From NCBI GenBank assembly GCA_900548585.1, contig URLI01000024.1, forward strand, positions 1 through 33,173: DNA of 33,173 nucleotides. Reading direction: 5' to 3'. Position numbers and translations under genes: made by a program. This document shows positions 16,477 through 24,883 of this stretch, in pieces; the stretch's first letter is position 1, and every line of letters starts with the position of its first letter. Source of the stretch: an uncultured Prevotella sp. GTDB taxonomy: Bacteria; Bacteroidota; Bacteroidia; Bacteroidales; Bacteroidaceae. The notes below the pieces were generated by a model that was not told where the DNA came from, ran no database searches, and was given only the letters and a program-made list of their open reading frames with translations.

Positions 16477-19212
16477 TCAAGCCTTCTTCCTAAGTTCCGC
16501 AATAGACTGTTTCAGAGAAGCGATCTTCTCCTCCGAGTCGCTCTGTTTCTTGCGTTCCATCGCAACGACTGCCTCCGGTGCGTTGGCAACGAATTTCCCG
16601 TTGGCCAGTTTCTTCATCACCCCGGCGAGGAAGCCCTCAAGGTGTTTCAGCTGCGCCTCCTGCTTCTCGATCTCCGCCGCGACGTCGATCAGCTCGCCCA
16701 GTGGCACGGCATACTCGTGCGTTCCCACCATGAACTGCGAGGCGTCGGCGTGCTTCTCCGCCACCGTCTCTATCCCCTTCAGGTTTGCCATCTTGGTCAC
16801 CACTGCCGCATAGCCTGCATACGCATCCTCGCCAACGGACTGCAACGTCATACGCTCCTTGTTAGGGATGTTCTTCTGGTTGCGCACGGTGCGCACGCCA
16901 GACACTATCTGCTTCACGTTCCCTATGTCAGCCACGAGCCTCTTGTCACCATCGGCGGGGCTGCCCAGCGAAAGTTCCTCGCGCATTATGCTGTCGCCTG
17001 CGGAACGCTCATGTATGTGCTGCCACAGTTCCTCCGTTATGAACGGCATGAACGGGTGCAGCATCTTGAGCAGTGTCTCGAAGAATCCGAGCGTTGCCTC
17101 GTATGTCCTTCGGTCGATTGGCTTCCGGTATTCCGGCTTCACCATTTCGAGATACCAGCTCGAGAACTCGTCCCAGAAGAGTCTGTAGACGGTCATCAGA
17201 GCCTCTGAGATGCGGTACTTCGAGAACAGCTCGCTGAGTTCCCCGTTGACGGTGCGCAGCATTGCTCCGAACCACTCCACGGCAATCCTGTTTTCCTCCG
17301 GCTGCTCCACGTCAGCCGTTTCCCACCCCTTGACGAGGCGGAAGGCGTTCCATATCTTGTTGTTGAAGTTGCGTCCCTGCTCGCAGAGGCTCTCGTCGAA
17401 CAGGATGTCGTTGCCGGCCGGCGCCGATAGCATCATTCCCATGCGCACGCCGTCGGCCCCGTACTTGTCTATCAGTTCCAGCGGGTCTGGCGAGTTGCCA
17501 AGGCTCTTCGACATCTTGCGCCCGAGCTTGTCCCTCACGATACCCGTGAAATACACGTTTTTGAACGGGAATTTGCCCATGTATTCCTCTCCTGCCATTA
17601 TCATCCGCGCCACCCAGAAGAATATTATGTCGGGAGCGGTCACGAGGTCGGATGTGGGGTAATAGTACTTTATCTCCTCATTCCCCGGGTTGTTGATGCC
17701 GTCGAAGAGCGAGATGGGCCACAGCCACGAGCTGAACCATGTGTCGAGCGCGTCCTCGTCCTGGCGCAGGTCGCCGGGTTGCAGGTTCTCGCAGCCGCTC
17801 TCCCTGCGTGCCATCCCGAGTGCCTTCTCCGGCGATTCCGCCACCACGAAATGCTCCTCCCCGCCTGACTTGCCATCGCCTGCCTTGCCTGGCGTGGTGT
17901 AGTAGTATGCCGGGATGCGGTGCCCCCACCACAGTTGCCTCGATATGCACCAGTCCTGAATGTTCTCGAGCCAGTTTTTGTATGTGTTGACATATTTCGA
18001 AGGATAGAAGTGCATCTCGCCGTTCACCACCGGCGGCAGCGCGATGTCGGCGAAGTGCTGCATGCGCAGGAACCACTGCAGCGACAGGCGCGGCTCGATG
18101 GCGGTGTCCGGGTTGCGCTCGGAGTAGCCCACCTTGTTGGTGTAGTCCTCCACGCGCTCCATCAGCCCTGCCTTCTCGATGTCCTTGACAATCTGCCTGC
18201 GGCATTCGAAGCGGTCCATGCCGACATACAGCGGCGACTGCTCCGATATGGTGCCGTCGGCGTTGAATATGTCTATCGTCTCGAGGTTGTGCGTCTTGCC
18301 CAGCATGTGGTCGTTGGTGTCGTGCGCCGGGGTGACCTTCAGGCAGCCCGTCCCGAACTCTATGTCCACATACCTGTCCTCGATGACCGGGACGACCCTG
18401 CCCACGAGCGGCACGATCACTTTCCTTCCGTGCAGCCAGCGGTTCTTCGGGTCTTTCGGGTTGATGCACATGGCGGTGTCCCCCATTATCGTCTCGGGGC
18501 GCGTCGTGGCGACCACGGCATAATATCCGCGCTCGTCCCTGTGCATCACATTCCCCTCCTCCCCGGTGTATTCATCAATGCCCGCGCAGCAATTCCCATC
18601 GACATAATATTTGAGATAGTACAGTTTCGACTGCTCCTCCCTGTAGACGACCTCCTCGTTGCTGAGCGCGGTGAGTGCCTTGGGGTCCCAGTTCACCATG
18701 CGCAGGCCGCGGTATATCAGTCCCTTGTTGTACAAGTCGATGAAGACGCGCTTCACGCTCTCCGAGCGTTTCCCGTCCATGGTGAACGCGGTGCGGTCCC
18801 AGTCGCACGACGCGCCGATCCTGCGCAGTTGCTTCAGGATGATCCCGCCGTGCTCGTTCGTCCAGTCCCATGCGTGGCGCAGGAACTCGTCGCGCGACAG
18901 GTCGTGCTTTTTTATGCCCTGCCCCGCGAGTTTCCTCACCACCTTCGCTTCGGTAGCAATCGAGGCATGGTCGGTCCCCGGCACCCAGCAAGCGTTCTTG
19001 CCCTCCATGCGCGCCCTCCGCACAAGGATGTCCTGTATCGTGTTGTTGAGCATGTGTCCCATGTGCAGCACGCCCGTTACGTTTGGCGGCGGTATGACCA
19101 CCGTGTATGGTTCGCGCCCGTCGGGCTTAGAGCTGAACAGTTTGTTGTCAAGCCAGTATTGATACCATTTCGACTCCACCTCGCGCGGGTCGTACTTCGT
19201 TGCTAATTCCAT
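16477..19212 (-). CDS. valS: Valyl-tRNA synthetase
   Basis: 911 residues, class I synthetase charging tRNA-Val. The HIGH-type motif HMGH is at 50-53 (PPPNVTGVLHMGHML), the KMSKS motif at 566-570 (GRKMSKSLGNSPDP), and the editing domain lies between (TTRPETIMGDTAM, TPAHDTNDHMLGK). The C-terminal coiled-coil tRNA arm is present (EIEKQEAQLKHLEGFLAGVMKKL to SLKQSIAELRKK). Full length with no lesions. Promoter -7 at 19262-19269. It forms the left chromosomal boundary of the restriction-modification island. Confidence 0.98.
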   Translation of the reverse strand: MELATKYDPREVESKWYQYWLDNKLFSSKPDGREPYTVVIPPPNVTGVLHMGHMLNNTIQDILVRRARMEGKNACWVPGTDHASIATEAKVVRKLAGQGIKKHDLSRDEFLRHAWDWTNEHGGIILKQLRRIGASCDWDRTAFTMDGKRSESVKRVFIDLYNKGLIYRGLRMVNWDPKALTALSNEEVVYREEQSKLYYLKYYVDGNCCAGIDEYTGEEGNVMHRDERGYYAVVATTRPETIMGDTAMCINPKDPKNRWLHGRKVIVPLVGRVVPVIEDRYVDIEFGTGCLKVTPAHDTNDHMLGKTHNLETIDIFNADGTISEQSPLYVGMDRFECRRQIVKDIEKAGLMERVEDYTNKVGYSERNPDTAIEPRLSLQWFLRMQHFADIALPPVVNGEMHFYPSKYVNTYKNWLENIQDWCISRQLWWGHRIPAYYYTTPGKAGDGKSGGEEHFVVAESPEKALGMARRESGCENLQPGDLRQDEDALDTWFSSWLWPISLFDGINNPGNEEIKYYYPTSDLVTAPDIIFFWVARMIMAGEEYMGKFPFKNVYFTGIVRDKLGRKMSKSLGNSPDPLELIDKYGADGVRMGMMLSAPAGNDILFDESLCEQGRNFNNKIWNAFRLVKGWETADVEQPEENRIAVEWFGAMLRTVNGELSELFSKYRISEALMTVYRLFWDEFSSWYLEMVKPEYRKPIDRRTYEATLGFFETLLKMLHPFMPFITEELWQHIHERSAGDSIMREELSLGSPADGDKRLVADIGNVKQIVSGVRTVRNQKNIPNKERMTLQSVGEDAYAGYAAVVTKMANLKGIETVAEKHADASQFMVGTHEYAVPLGELIDVAAEIEKQEAQLKHLEGFLAGVMKKLANGKFVANAPEAVVAMERKKQSDSEEKIASLKQSIAELRKKA

Positions 19213-19261
19213 TTGCTATATCGTTTTATCTCGTTGTATTCATTATAATATAAAAACGCTG

Positions 19262-19294
19262 CAAAGTTATAAAAAAAATGCAACATGCAGCATA
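19262..19294 (-). promoter_or_regulatory. Promoter for valS
   Basis: Minus strand: -7 TAACTTTG (19262-19269) and a -33-like TATG (19291-19294) with a 21-bp spacer. This lies outside the 123-bp repeat, so valS expression is not interrupted by the island. Confidence 0.6.
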
Positions 19295-19350
19295 AGTTTG
19301 TGTACGAAATTAGCTTTGTGGCATAATTATAGGTATGTGTTGACACATAG

Positions 19351-19473
19351 CAAAATTAATTTTCGACAAGTGCCGGAGCGCAGCGAACCGAAAGTTAACA
19401 AGTCATACCATCAAGGAACTATCTGTATGGCAGCGGAAAGTTGCTTGGCAATTATCTCAAGTTTTAATGAACT
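19351..19473. repeat. 123-bp direct repeat, left copy
   Basis: Identical at 120 of 123 positions to 25343-25465, in the same orientation; weaker similarity extends about 8 bp further left. It contains the GC-rich segment GCCGGAGCGCAGCGAACCG and lies in the 403-bp gene-free interval 19213-19615, between valS and the XRE gene. The two copies enclose the whole restriction-modification locus. One frame encodes a helix-like KELSVWQRKVAWQLSQ, perhaps a gene remnant. Confidence 0.95.
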
Positions 19474-19585
19474 GTTGATACGACAAATGGAAAGAAAATG
19501 AAAAAAAACTCGTAGAAAGACCTCCCTAAAATAAAGAAAATTCTAAAGAAACTCTTATTTTTCTATGTTTGTCCAATGTTTTTTG

Positions 19586-19593
19586 TAAATTTG
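19586..19593 (+). promoter_or_regulatory. -7 element for the restriction-modification operon
   Basis: TAAATTTG matches TAnnTTTG and gives a leader of about 18-20 nt before the XRE gene. The nearest TTTG (19568-19571) is only 14 bp upstream, so the -33 element is doubtful; regulation by the XRE protein at this site is possible but no clear operator palindrome is seen. Confidence 0.5.
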
Positions 19594-19615
19594 CACAATA
19601 AAATGAGATATATTC

Positions 19616-19828
19616 ATGAAGTTAAACCGCATAAAAGATATACTTGAGGAAAAAGGAATTTCTCAGACATGGCTTGCAAAGAAGTTGGACAAGAGCTTCA
19701 ATTCGGTAAATTCATATGTGTGTAATCGGTCACAACCCAATCTTGAAACACTCCTTAAGATATCCAAGATATTGAAAGTGGATATGAAAGATTTGATTGC
19801 AGACCAAGGAGAAATTGAAACAGAATAG
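19616..19828 (+). CDS. XRE family helix-turn-helix regulator
   Basis: 70 residues, essentially one HTH domain: IKDILEEKGISQTWLAKKLDKSFNSVNSYVCNRSQPNLETLLKIS is covered by the four or five helices of the XRE/Cro fold, ending in LKVDMKDLI. Size and position (first gene of a restriction-modification operon, 1 bp before the adenine methyltransferase) suggest a controller-type regulator that times methyltransferase and endonuclease expression. Alternatively it is only an autoregulator of the methyltransferase operon, since the endonuclease is transcribed separately on the other strand. Confidence 0.88.
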   Translation: MKLNRIKDILEEKGISQTWLAKKLDKSFNSVNSYVCNRSQPNLETLLKISKILKVDMKDLIADQGEIETE

Positions 19829-19829
19829 T

Positions 19830-21713
19830 ATGAAATATAATATCGAATATTTCCTTGAATTAGAAGGACAACAACTGATAAAGAAATTATCAGAATGCTA
19901 TCCTTGTGACTCATTGATGCCAGGGGTGCCATCTGAAAAAGCAATCAATAGTACTTTCAAGCAAGTGCACACTTCTCTTGTTAACAATCTGATTAACAAA
20001 TTTATGTTGGTGTCATGTAAGGGGTATGCCCCATCCGCTTTTTATTCTTTGTTTGAAGGAACTCTATCAGATGACCCAACTCTTCCTGACAACCTTGAGG
20101 TAGAAAACATTCCGCAATTATGTGAAAAGTTGCATGTTTCTTTTCTCAACTCCCTCTTCTCCTATTCCCAAGGAAAGATTTATAGAAAGAAGTCAAAAAA
20201 CAATCTTTTAGAAGTTGGTGCAGTTTACACACAAGATCAAATTGCCTATGATATAGTGCATAGAACTTTGTCTAATATGTCTTCCATCGATAAGCCTAAA
20301 GATATTAAAATACTTGACTTTGCCACAGGTACAGGCAGGTTTTGCCGACAGATTGTAAAGTGCATGTATGAGGTTTTCGGAATAGTTCCAGACTATTCTA
20401 TCTTGAATAATATATATGCTGTAGACATTGATCCTGTCGCGCTTAACGTATGCAGAATGAATGTTTTATGTTTGCTGGACGCATTGAACATTGACAAAGC
20501 GAAGATCGTGTCTGAGCACCTAATTCTCAAGAATGCCTTGATGAAAGGAGGTTTGTTTGAAAATAAAATGACTATTAGTCATAATGATCTTGGAGGACTC
20601 TTCTATAATGGCTTTGATGCAATAGTTTCCAATCCACCATATTTAGTACTTAAACCAAACAAAAATAAGATGGATGCGAAAACTGTTGAGAACATCAACA
20701 ATATGGCAAAATATTTCAGAAGCTCAAGTGACTATAAGTATTCTATCGAAGGAATGCTCAATTTATATCAGTTGTCATTGGAGGCTATGCTTGGAATGCT
20801 TAAAGTTGGAGGTGAAATGGGAATAATATGCCCGTCCACTCTTTTTGCAGATGTTTCAGCATCTACACTAAGAAAGCATCTTCTTGCAAAACATAAGGTG
20901 TCGTATATTAAATACTTCTCTGAGGATGATCCGTTGTTTGATAATGTCACTCAAGCGACCTGTATCTTCCACCTTACAAAGGTGGGAGAAAGTTCCCTAA
21001 TTGATATTGTTCAAGGACAAAGAAATTACCAAATTGCCTTAGACGATGTAAAGCATGTTTTTGCAGCAAATTGGGAAATACCTTCCATTGAAAAGGTTGA
21101 ATGGGATATTCTCAGAAAGTTGCTTTCCATTCCAGCCATTAAAAATCGACCTCAGATACGCAATAAACGTGGTGAACTTGATATTTCTTTGTCTAAGGAC
21201 TATATTACCTCAGACCCCACATCATTAAGATTGGTAAGAGGAAATATGATTTCTGGAGATTCTATAGTTGACATCAACCACGAGTATGTCAAACCGGAGT
21301 TTCTTGAGAAAAAATCTCAAGACTATCTTTCCCAAGATAAAGGTAGAAAGAGATTGGTTTGCCAGCAAATTTCAAACATGTCTCAAAAAGTCAGACTGAG
21401 ATTTGTCGTATGCGAAAGCAATGATATACTTGGAAATTCATGCAACTATATCACCGTTGCAGAAGAGAATATTCCTAAAATGAAAGCACTGTTAAACAGT
21501 GCATTATTAAATTGGAGATTCAAAATTACTAGTACAAACAACCACATCAATAATTATGAATTAGATGAACTGCCAATCATTGACTTGGACTCCGTTACAT
21601 CCGATATTATTGACTTGGATGAAATTAGTAGAAACAAGAAGATATGTTATCTCTATGGCTTAGAGAAAGAAGAAGTGAATTTCATAATCAATCAACAATA
21701 TGATATTATATAA
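19830..21713 (+). CDS. N6-adenine DNA methyltransferase (Eco57I/TaqI-like)
   Basis: 627 residues. Transfers methyl from S-adenosylmethionine to adenine N6. An N-terminal helical part (about 1-125) leads to motif X (VGAVYTQDQIAYDIV), motif I ILDFATGTGRF (161-171), the acidic VDIDPVALNVC segment, and the catalytic NPPY (268-271, AIVSNPPYLVLKP). The C-terminal target-recognition domain ends with INNYELDELPI, as in TaqI-type enzymes. There is no N-terminal PD-(D/E)xK motif, so a combined type IIG enzyme is unlikely. It probably protects one strand of an asymmetric site while the adjacent C5 enzyme protects the other. The start at 19830 is 1 bp after the XRE stop. Confidence 0.93.
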   Translation: MKYNIEYFLELEGQQLIKKLSECYPCDSLMPGVPSEKAINSTFKQVHTSLVNNLINKFMLVSCKGYAPSAFYSLFEGTLSDDPTLPDNLEVENIPQLCEKLHVSFLNSLFSYSQGKIYRKKSKNNLLEVGAVYTQDQIAYDIVHRTLSNMSSIDKPKDIKILDFATGTGRFCRQIVKCMYEVFGIVPDYSILNNIYAVDIDPVALNVCRMNVLCLLDALNIDKAKIVSEHLILKNALMKGGLFENKMTISHNDLGGLFYNGFDAIVSNPPYLVLKPNKNKMDAKTVENINNMAKYFRSSSDYKYSIEGMLNLYQLSLEAMLGMLKVGGEMGIICPSTLFADVSASTLRKHLLAKHKVSYIKYFSEDDPLFDNVTQATCIFHLTKVGESSLIDIVQGQRNYQIALDDVKHVFAANWEIPSIEKVEWDILRKLLSIPAIKNRPQIRNKRGELDISLSKDYITSDPTSLRLVRGNMISGDSIVDINHEYVKPEFLEKKSQDYLSQDKGRKRLVCQQISNMSQKVRLRFVVCESNDILGNSCNYITVAEENIPKMKALLNSALLNWRFKITSTNNHINNYELDELPIIDLDSVTSDIIDLDEISRNKKICYLYGLEKEEVNFIINQQYDII

Positions 21714-22866
21714 TCACGTTGCTTACAAAATGTGCCAGCACGAAAGGGATATGGCTCAGCATATTCCAGCAGGCGGTAATTGGAAAGATATACCAGAAGA
21801 AATAACCGACAACCGCTTGGCCAACATTCGTGATGGCGGTGGCAGAACAACATACTATGGACGTCTCAAATGGGATAAACCCAGCTATACAATTAACACG
21901 TTCTTTAATCGTGTTCCAAACGGATGCAACTTGCATCCTGACCAGATGCGTGTGATGTCTACAAGAGAAGCTGCTCGTTTCCAGTCATTTCCGGACGATT
22001 TCATTTTCGTGGGAAAGAAGGCTGGAATCTACAAGCAAATAGGTAATGCAGTACCACCGTTGCTGGCAAGAATGATCTCTGCCTTGATCAAGCCTCACTT
22101 GGACAGATATAACATAGTAGACCTATTTGCTGGCTGCGGTGGACTCTCTGAAGGCTTTATTCAGAATGGGTTCAATCTCCTTGCAGCAAATGAGTTTGAT
22201 GCCAGTGTGTTTGAAACAAATAAGTTCAACCACTCTAAGTATGCGAGTGAAGACAAATTTATCCTCGGTGACATTACAAAGGATGAAACCAAACAAAGGG
22301 TTTACGATGCCTGTGGTGACAAACAAGTAGATGTTATTCTTGGTGGCCCTCCATGCCAGGGCTTCTCATATGCTGGCTGGAGAGATCCAAATGATCAAAG
22401 AAATCGGCTCTTTAGAGATTTCGTCGACATAGTTACCACTTTGTATCCAAAGTTCTTTGTCATGGAGAATGTTCCTGGTATTCTCACTATGAGAAAGGGT
22501 GAAGCCATAAAGGAAATAATTCAAGCATTTGCAGATGCTGGCTACCATGTAGGTACTCCATTAAAACTGACTGCGGCTGATTTTGGTGTACCGCAAAAGC
22601 GTAAAAGGGTCATTTTGATTGGTTGTCGCGAGAACATTACAATCAATCAGCCAGCACCATTGTTTACGGACAGGTCAGAAGGATTCTTTCCTCTTCCTCA
22701 GTATGTTTCCGTCAGAGAAGCAATCGGTTCTTTTCCTCCAATTCCTGATGGTGGTGGTGAAAACGAGATTGAGGTAACGTTTGAGAATCCTTCTGCTTAT
22801 GATAGGCTTATGGCAAAAGAAATTACTTTTGAAGAGTTCTATCAGATTAAACTTAATGAAATGTAA
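21700..22866 (+). CDS. Circularly permuted C5-cytosine DNA methyltransferase
   Basis: 388 residues. All C5-methyltransferase motifs are present but in rotated order. The protein opens with the second half of the target-recognition domain (YNHVAYKMCQHERDM, GNWKDIPEE), then motif IX (TREAARFQSFPDDF, 88-101) and motif X (YKQIGNAVPPLLAR, 111-124). Then come motif I (DLFAGCGGLS, 141-150), motif IV with nucleophile Cys219 (GGPPCQGFS), ENVPG (256-260) and motif VIII (QKRKRVILIG). It ends in the first half of the recognition domain (DRLMAKEITFEEFYQ). The break falls inside the recognition domain. The start overlaps the adenine methyltransferase by 14 bp and is supported because homology begins at YNHV. 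Permuted C5 enzymes such as M.BssHII are known. Confidence 0.93.
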   Translation: MILYNHVAYKMCQHERDMAQHIPAGGNWKDIPEEITDNRLANIRDGGGRTTYYGRLKWDKPSYTINTFFNRVPNGCNLHPDQMRVMSTREAARFQSFPDDFIFVGKKAGIYKQIGNAVPPLLARMISALIKPHLDRYNIVDLFAGCGGLSEGFIQNGFNLLAANEFDASVFETNKFNHSKYASEDKFILGDITKDETKQRVYDACGDKQVDVILGGPPCQGFSYAGWRDPNDQRNRLFRDFVDIVTTLYPKFFVMENVPGILTMRKGEAIKEIIQAFADAGYHVGTPLKLTAADFGVPQKRKRVILIGCRENITINQPAPLFTDRSEGFFPLPQYVSVREAIGSFPPIPDGGGENEIEVTFENPSAYDRLMAKEITFEEFYQIKLNEM

Positions 22867-22909
22867 ATAGGATATGTAGTAGGTAACTCTTTCCTATCTT
22901 TAGATTTAG

Positions 22910-23044
22910 GGTGTTTTTTGTGGATCAAAAGTTTCTAAGTTCAAGCAAATAGGAAATTTGACGCCACCTCTCTTAAGTAAGTTTGTTTCAACACTAATTG
23001 AAACACATCTTGATTCATACAACTTTGTTGGATGGATACAATAA
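22910..23044 (+). pseudogene. C5-methyltransferase C-terminal remnant (motif X)
   Basis: An open frame with no start codon encodes SKFKQIGNLTPPLLSKFVST then LIETHLDSYNFVG before a TAA. This aligns with residues 111-139 of the permuted enzyme just upstream (YKQIGNAVPPLLARMISALI then KPHLDRYNIV), that is, motif X and the C-terminal helix of a conventionally ordered enzyme. The methyltransferase core that should precede it is missing and the frame is closed upstream by TAG (22907-22909). It is too diverged to be a recent duplication. Most likely the leftover tail of an ancestral linear or tandem methyltransferase gene. Confidence 0.8.
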
Positions 23045-23069
23045 AAAGGATTGGGCATCCATCCTTTTT
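23043..23069. terminator. Bidirectional terminator between methyltransferases and endonuclease
   Basis: Stem AAAAAGGAT (23043-23051) pairs with ATCCTTTTT (23061-23069) around a 9-base loop, so either strand has a T-tract. A second possible pairing is GGATGG (23030-23035) with CCATCC (23057-23062). It separates convergent transcripts. Confidence 0.75.
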
Positions 23070-24538
23070 TACTTATACTCATTATCTGAACTATCTGCAG
23101 CCATACTAGTATAACCTTCAAATTCTTCAATACTATAAGTCTTGAGTCCGTTCTCTATGCGAAAGATTTTTTTTGAGATTTCTTCGATTAACGACTTCAA
23201 TCTTTTATCTGCTACATCATAATCTTTTAATATGATTGCAGCAAGAATTGGTCGGAGTTCATAAGAATCCTCGTTTATCAAAAAGTAATTCTTGCGATTT
23301 TGTTTGGTAAGAAAATCTTCAAGGCTTTCGAAAGCAATTCGTACATAACGCTCTTGATTCTTTCTTTTGTTCTTGCTATCGAGAGGATTGGCTACAATAA
23401 CCATTCGGTCTAAGTGCCTAAGGTCAAAATTTTCAAAGCGATAATCCATCATAGAAAATTCAGGATGAAGATAACGCATTAAGAAATCTTTACCTGTTTC
23501 CTGATGAATGATTGCCAAGATATTGAGTATATTCTGATGGCATTTTGCCATGATAGAACTTGCCTTCTTTGCTTCTATATCGTTAGTAATATTGTTTTTC
23601 ACAATATCCCAAATATACTTAGAATGCCAACTTACGACCTGATAGCCTTTCTTTTCTAATGCTATCAAAGTATCCACATCTGCCTTAGTGAATCGATTGT
23701 TCTTTGAACTATTACAACTTTTACACATTGGCGTGAAATGCCGACTGTGACAGAAACCAAGAGAAACTGGTCCTATATGATCAGCTGACATATTTTCCAC
23801 GTTTCCACATACGGGACAAGCCATAGGAGGTTGTTTGTGGAATTCTCCCATCAAACGATTTGCTAAATTATAATCTCCATCTGACCAATCTTCATATGCT
23901 CTTCTATCTTGTACATAGGTCTTCATGTTATCATCGCGACGGCCAGTATCCTTAGTTTTGCGGCAACATAAAGCATAAGAATGGAAACCATTGTATCGGT
24001 CAGGAGGATTACACATAACTCCAGGAGAGAACAAAGAACTTTCCTTGTCAATAAGTTCTGCTTTGATATATTCAATGAGTTTATCTGCGTTAGCAGCTGT
24101 AGGAATTTTAAGCAAGCGAGATAATTTGTCCAAAAGGGCTTCCGAAGTACAAAACTCACGAACAAATTCGCGAATTGTATAGTCGGTTTGCTCTAATTCT
24201 AATCCAAATTCTTTATTCAGTTTTTTTAATGTTCTAAGTGTGGGATATTCATAGAATATACTTCTTTCTTCTCCACAGCATTGACAAACATGAATTCCTG
24301 TAGGATGTATCAATCTTGCAGCTTTGGCATAACAACCCTTTTGGATGGGAATGCCAAGTTTTTTGCAAGTTGCATCCCACCACGTTTGTCTCATTTGACC
24401 CTTAGGGGATTTACCAGTTACAACCCAGTTTACCTTGCCATATTTGTCACGATCGTAGTACAGACCTTTATAGTTGGGATGCGCCACAATCATCTCAACA
24501 TATTTGTCATAATTAGTATGATATCCAATTTTGCTCAT
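23069..24538 (-). CDS. HNH restriction endonuclease, Alw26I/Eco31I/Esp3I-like
   Basis: 489 residues. Type IIS-like endonuclease that cleaves unmethylated DNA outside an asymmetric site. An N-terminal DNA-contacting part contains a CQCCGEE Cys cluster (85-91). The nuclease centre is a beta-beta-alpha metal HNH motif: zinc Cys pairs 241/244 and 272/275 bracket MSADHIGPVSLGFCH, with D253, H254 and N276. The Asp-Asn spacing of 23 equals that I recall for Eco31I (D311, N334). Gene content, two methyltransferases of different chemistry beside one HNH endonuclease, also fits that family. The recognition sequence cannot be deduced. The gene is AT-rich like the rest of the island and preceded by an unusual non-coding region. 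Confidence 0.85.
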   Translation of the reverse strand: MSKIGYHTNYDKYVEMIVAHPNYKGLYYDRDKYGKVNWVVTGKSPKGQMRQTWWDATCKKLGIPIQKGCYAKAARLIHPTGIHVCQCCGEERSIFYEYPTLRTLKKLNKEFGLELEQTDYTIREFVREFCTSEALLDKLSRLLKIPTAANADKLIEYIKAELIDKESSLFSPGVMCNPPDRYNGFHSYALCCRKTKDTGRRDDNMKTYVQDRRAYEDWSDGDYNLANRLMGEFHKQPPMACPVCGNVENMSADHIGPVSLGFCHSRHFTPMCKSCNSSKNNRFTKADVDTLIALEKKGYQVVSWHSKYIWDIVKNNITNDIEAKKASSIMAKCHQNILNILAIIHQETGKDFLMRYLHPEFSMMDYRFENFDLRHLDRMVIVANPLDSKNKRKNQERYVRIAFESLEDFLTKQNRKNYFLINEDSYELRPILAAIILKDYDVADKRLKSLIEEISKKIFRIENGLKTYSIEEFEGYTSMAADSSDNEYK

Positions 24539-24585
24539 AGCTATATAGGTTATGAATATGCTATGAGAGCCAAAAGCCCTCTTCT

Positions 24586-24845
24586 AAAAAGAAAAAAGGG
24601 CGTGGCGGAATTCTTGTGCTACACCAAAGCCTTGCACAGCTCACGTCAGACAACAATCCTTCTCTCCACGCCCATACATTGAGAGCGCAGACATCCGTTG
24701 TCTTAACTAAACTGACGTTTCGTGAAGTGCAAGTTTGGGTGTATCAGTTGAGTCAAGGATGTCAAAAAACTCTATTTCTTCTTTATTCTATTCATTTTTT
24801 TAAGTTAATACTCGATTTAATTAAAACAACGCATAAAATGCTTTG
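24586..24845 (-). ncRNA. Candidate structured RNA or attenuator leader of the endonuclease gene
   Basis: Minus strand, from a -7 element at 24846-24853 to a T-tract (TTTTTTCTTTTT) at 24586-24597. The 5' arm (24743 back to 24697) pairs with the 3' arm (24654 back to 24620) through UACACC/GGUGUA, CUUGCAC/GUGCAAG, UCACG/CGUGA or CGUCAG/CUGACG, and ACAAC/GUUGU. The hairpin loop holds GGGCGUGG (24666-24673), the exact complement of CCACGCCC (24598-24605) directly before the T-tract, so terminator formation requires a pseudoknot or competes with the long hairpin. Either a free RNA of about 250 nt or a leader controlling the endonuclease, whose ATG lies 47 bp beyond. No coding frame is convincing; the family is not recognised. 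Confidence 0.5.
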
Positions 24846-24853
24846 CAAAGGTA
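24846..24853 (-). promoter_or_regulatory. -7 element upstream of the structured leader
   Basis: Minus-strand TACCTTTG matches TAnnTTTG. No clear -33 TTTG lies 19-21 bp upstream. If used, transcription would start near 24840, giving the endonuclease a leader of about 300 nt. Confidence 0.42.
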
Positions 24854-24883
24854 CAACCTTTTTCTCATAAATTTCTCTTTTTT

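Noticed and set aside
17920..19206. 428-codon plus-strand frame inside valS
   Set aside because: Antisense shadow in GC-rich DNA. valS is complete with both class I motifs.
19830..21713. Adenine methyltransferase considered as a type IIG fused restriction enzyme
   Set aside because: No nuclease motif is visible in the N-terminal 125 residues, and a separate HNH endonuclease is present.
24620..24743. Imperfect inverted repeat considered as an integron attC site
   Set aside because: No RYYYAAC/GTTRRRY core boxes at the ends and no integron integrase; an RNA structure or MITE-like element fits better.
24616..24870. Plus-strand 84-codon open frame opposite the structured leader
   Set aside because: Low-complexity C-terminal half, no promoter, and the frame is explained by the inverted repeat. 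A faint likeness of its FREVQVWVYQLSQ to the KELSVWQRKVAWQLSQ frame in the 123-bp repeat was seen but is too short to use.
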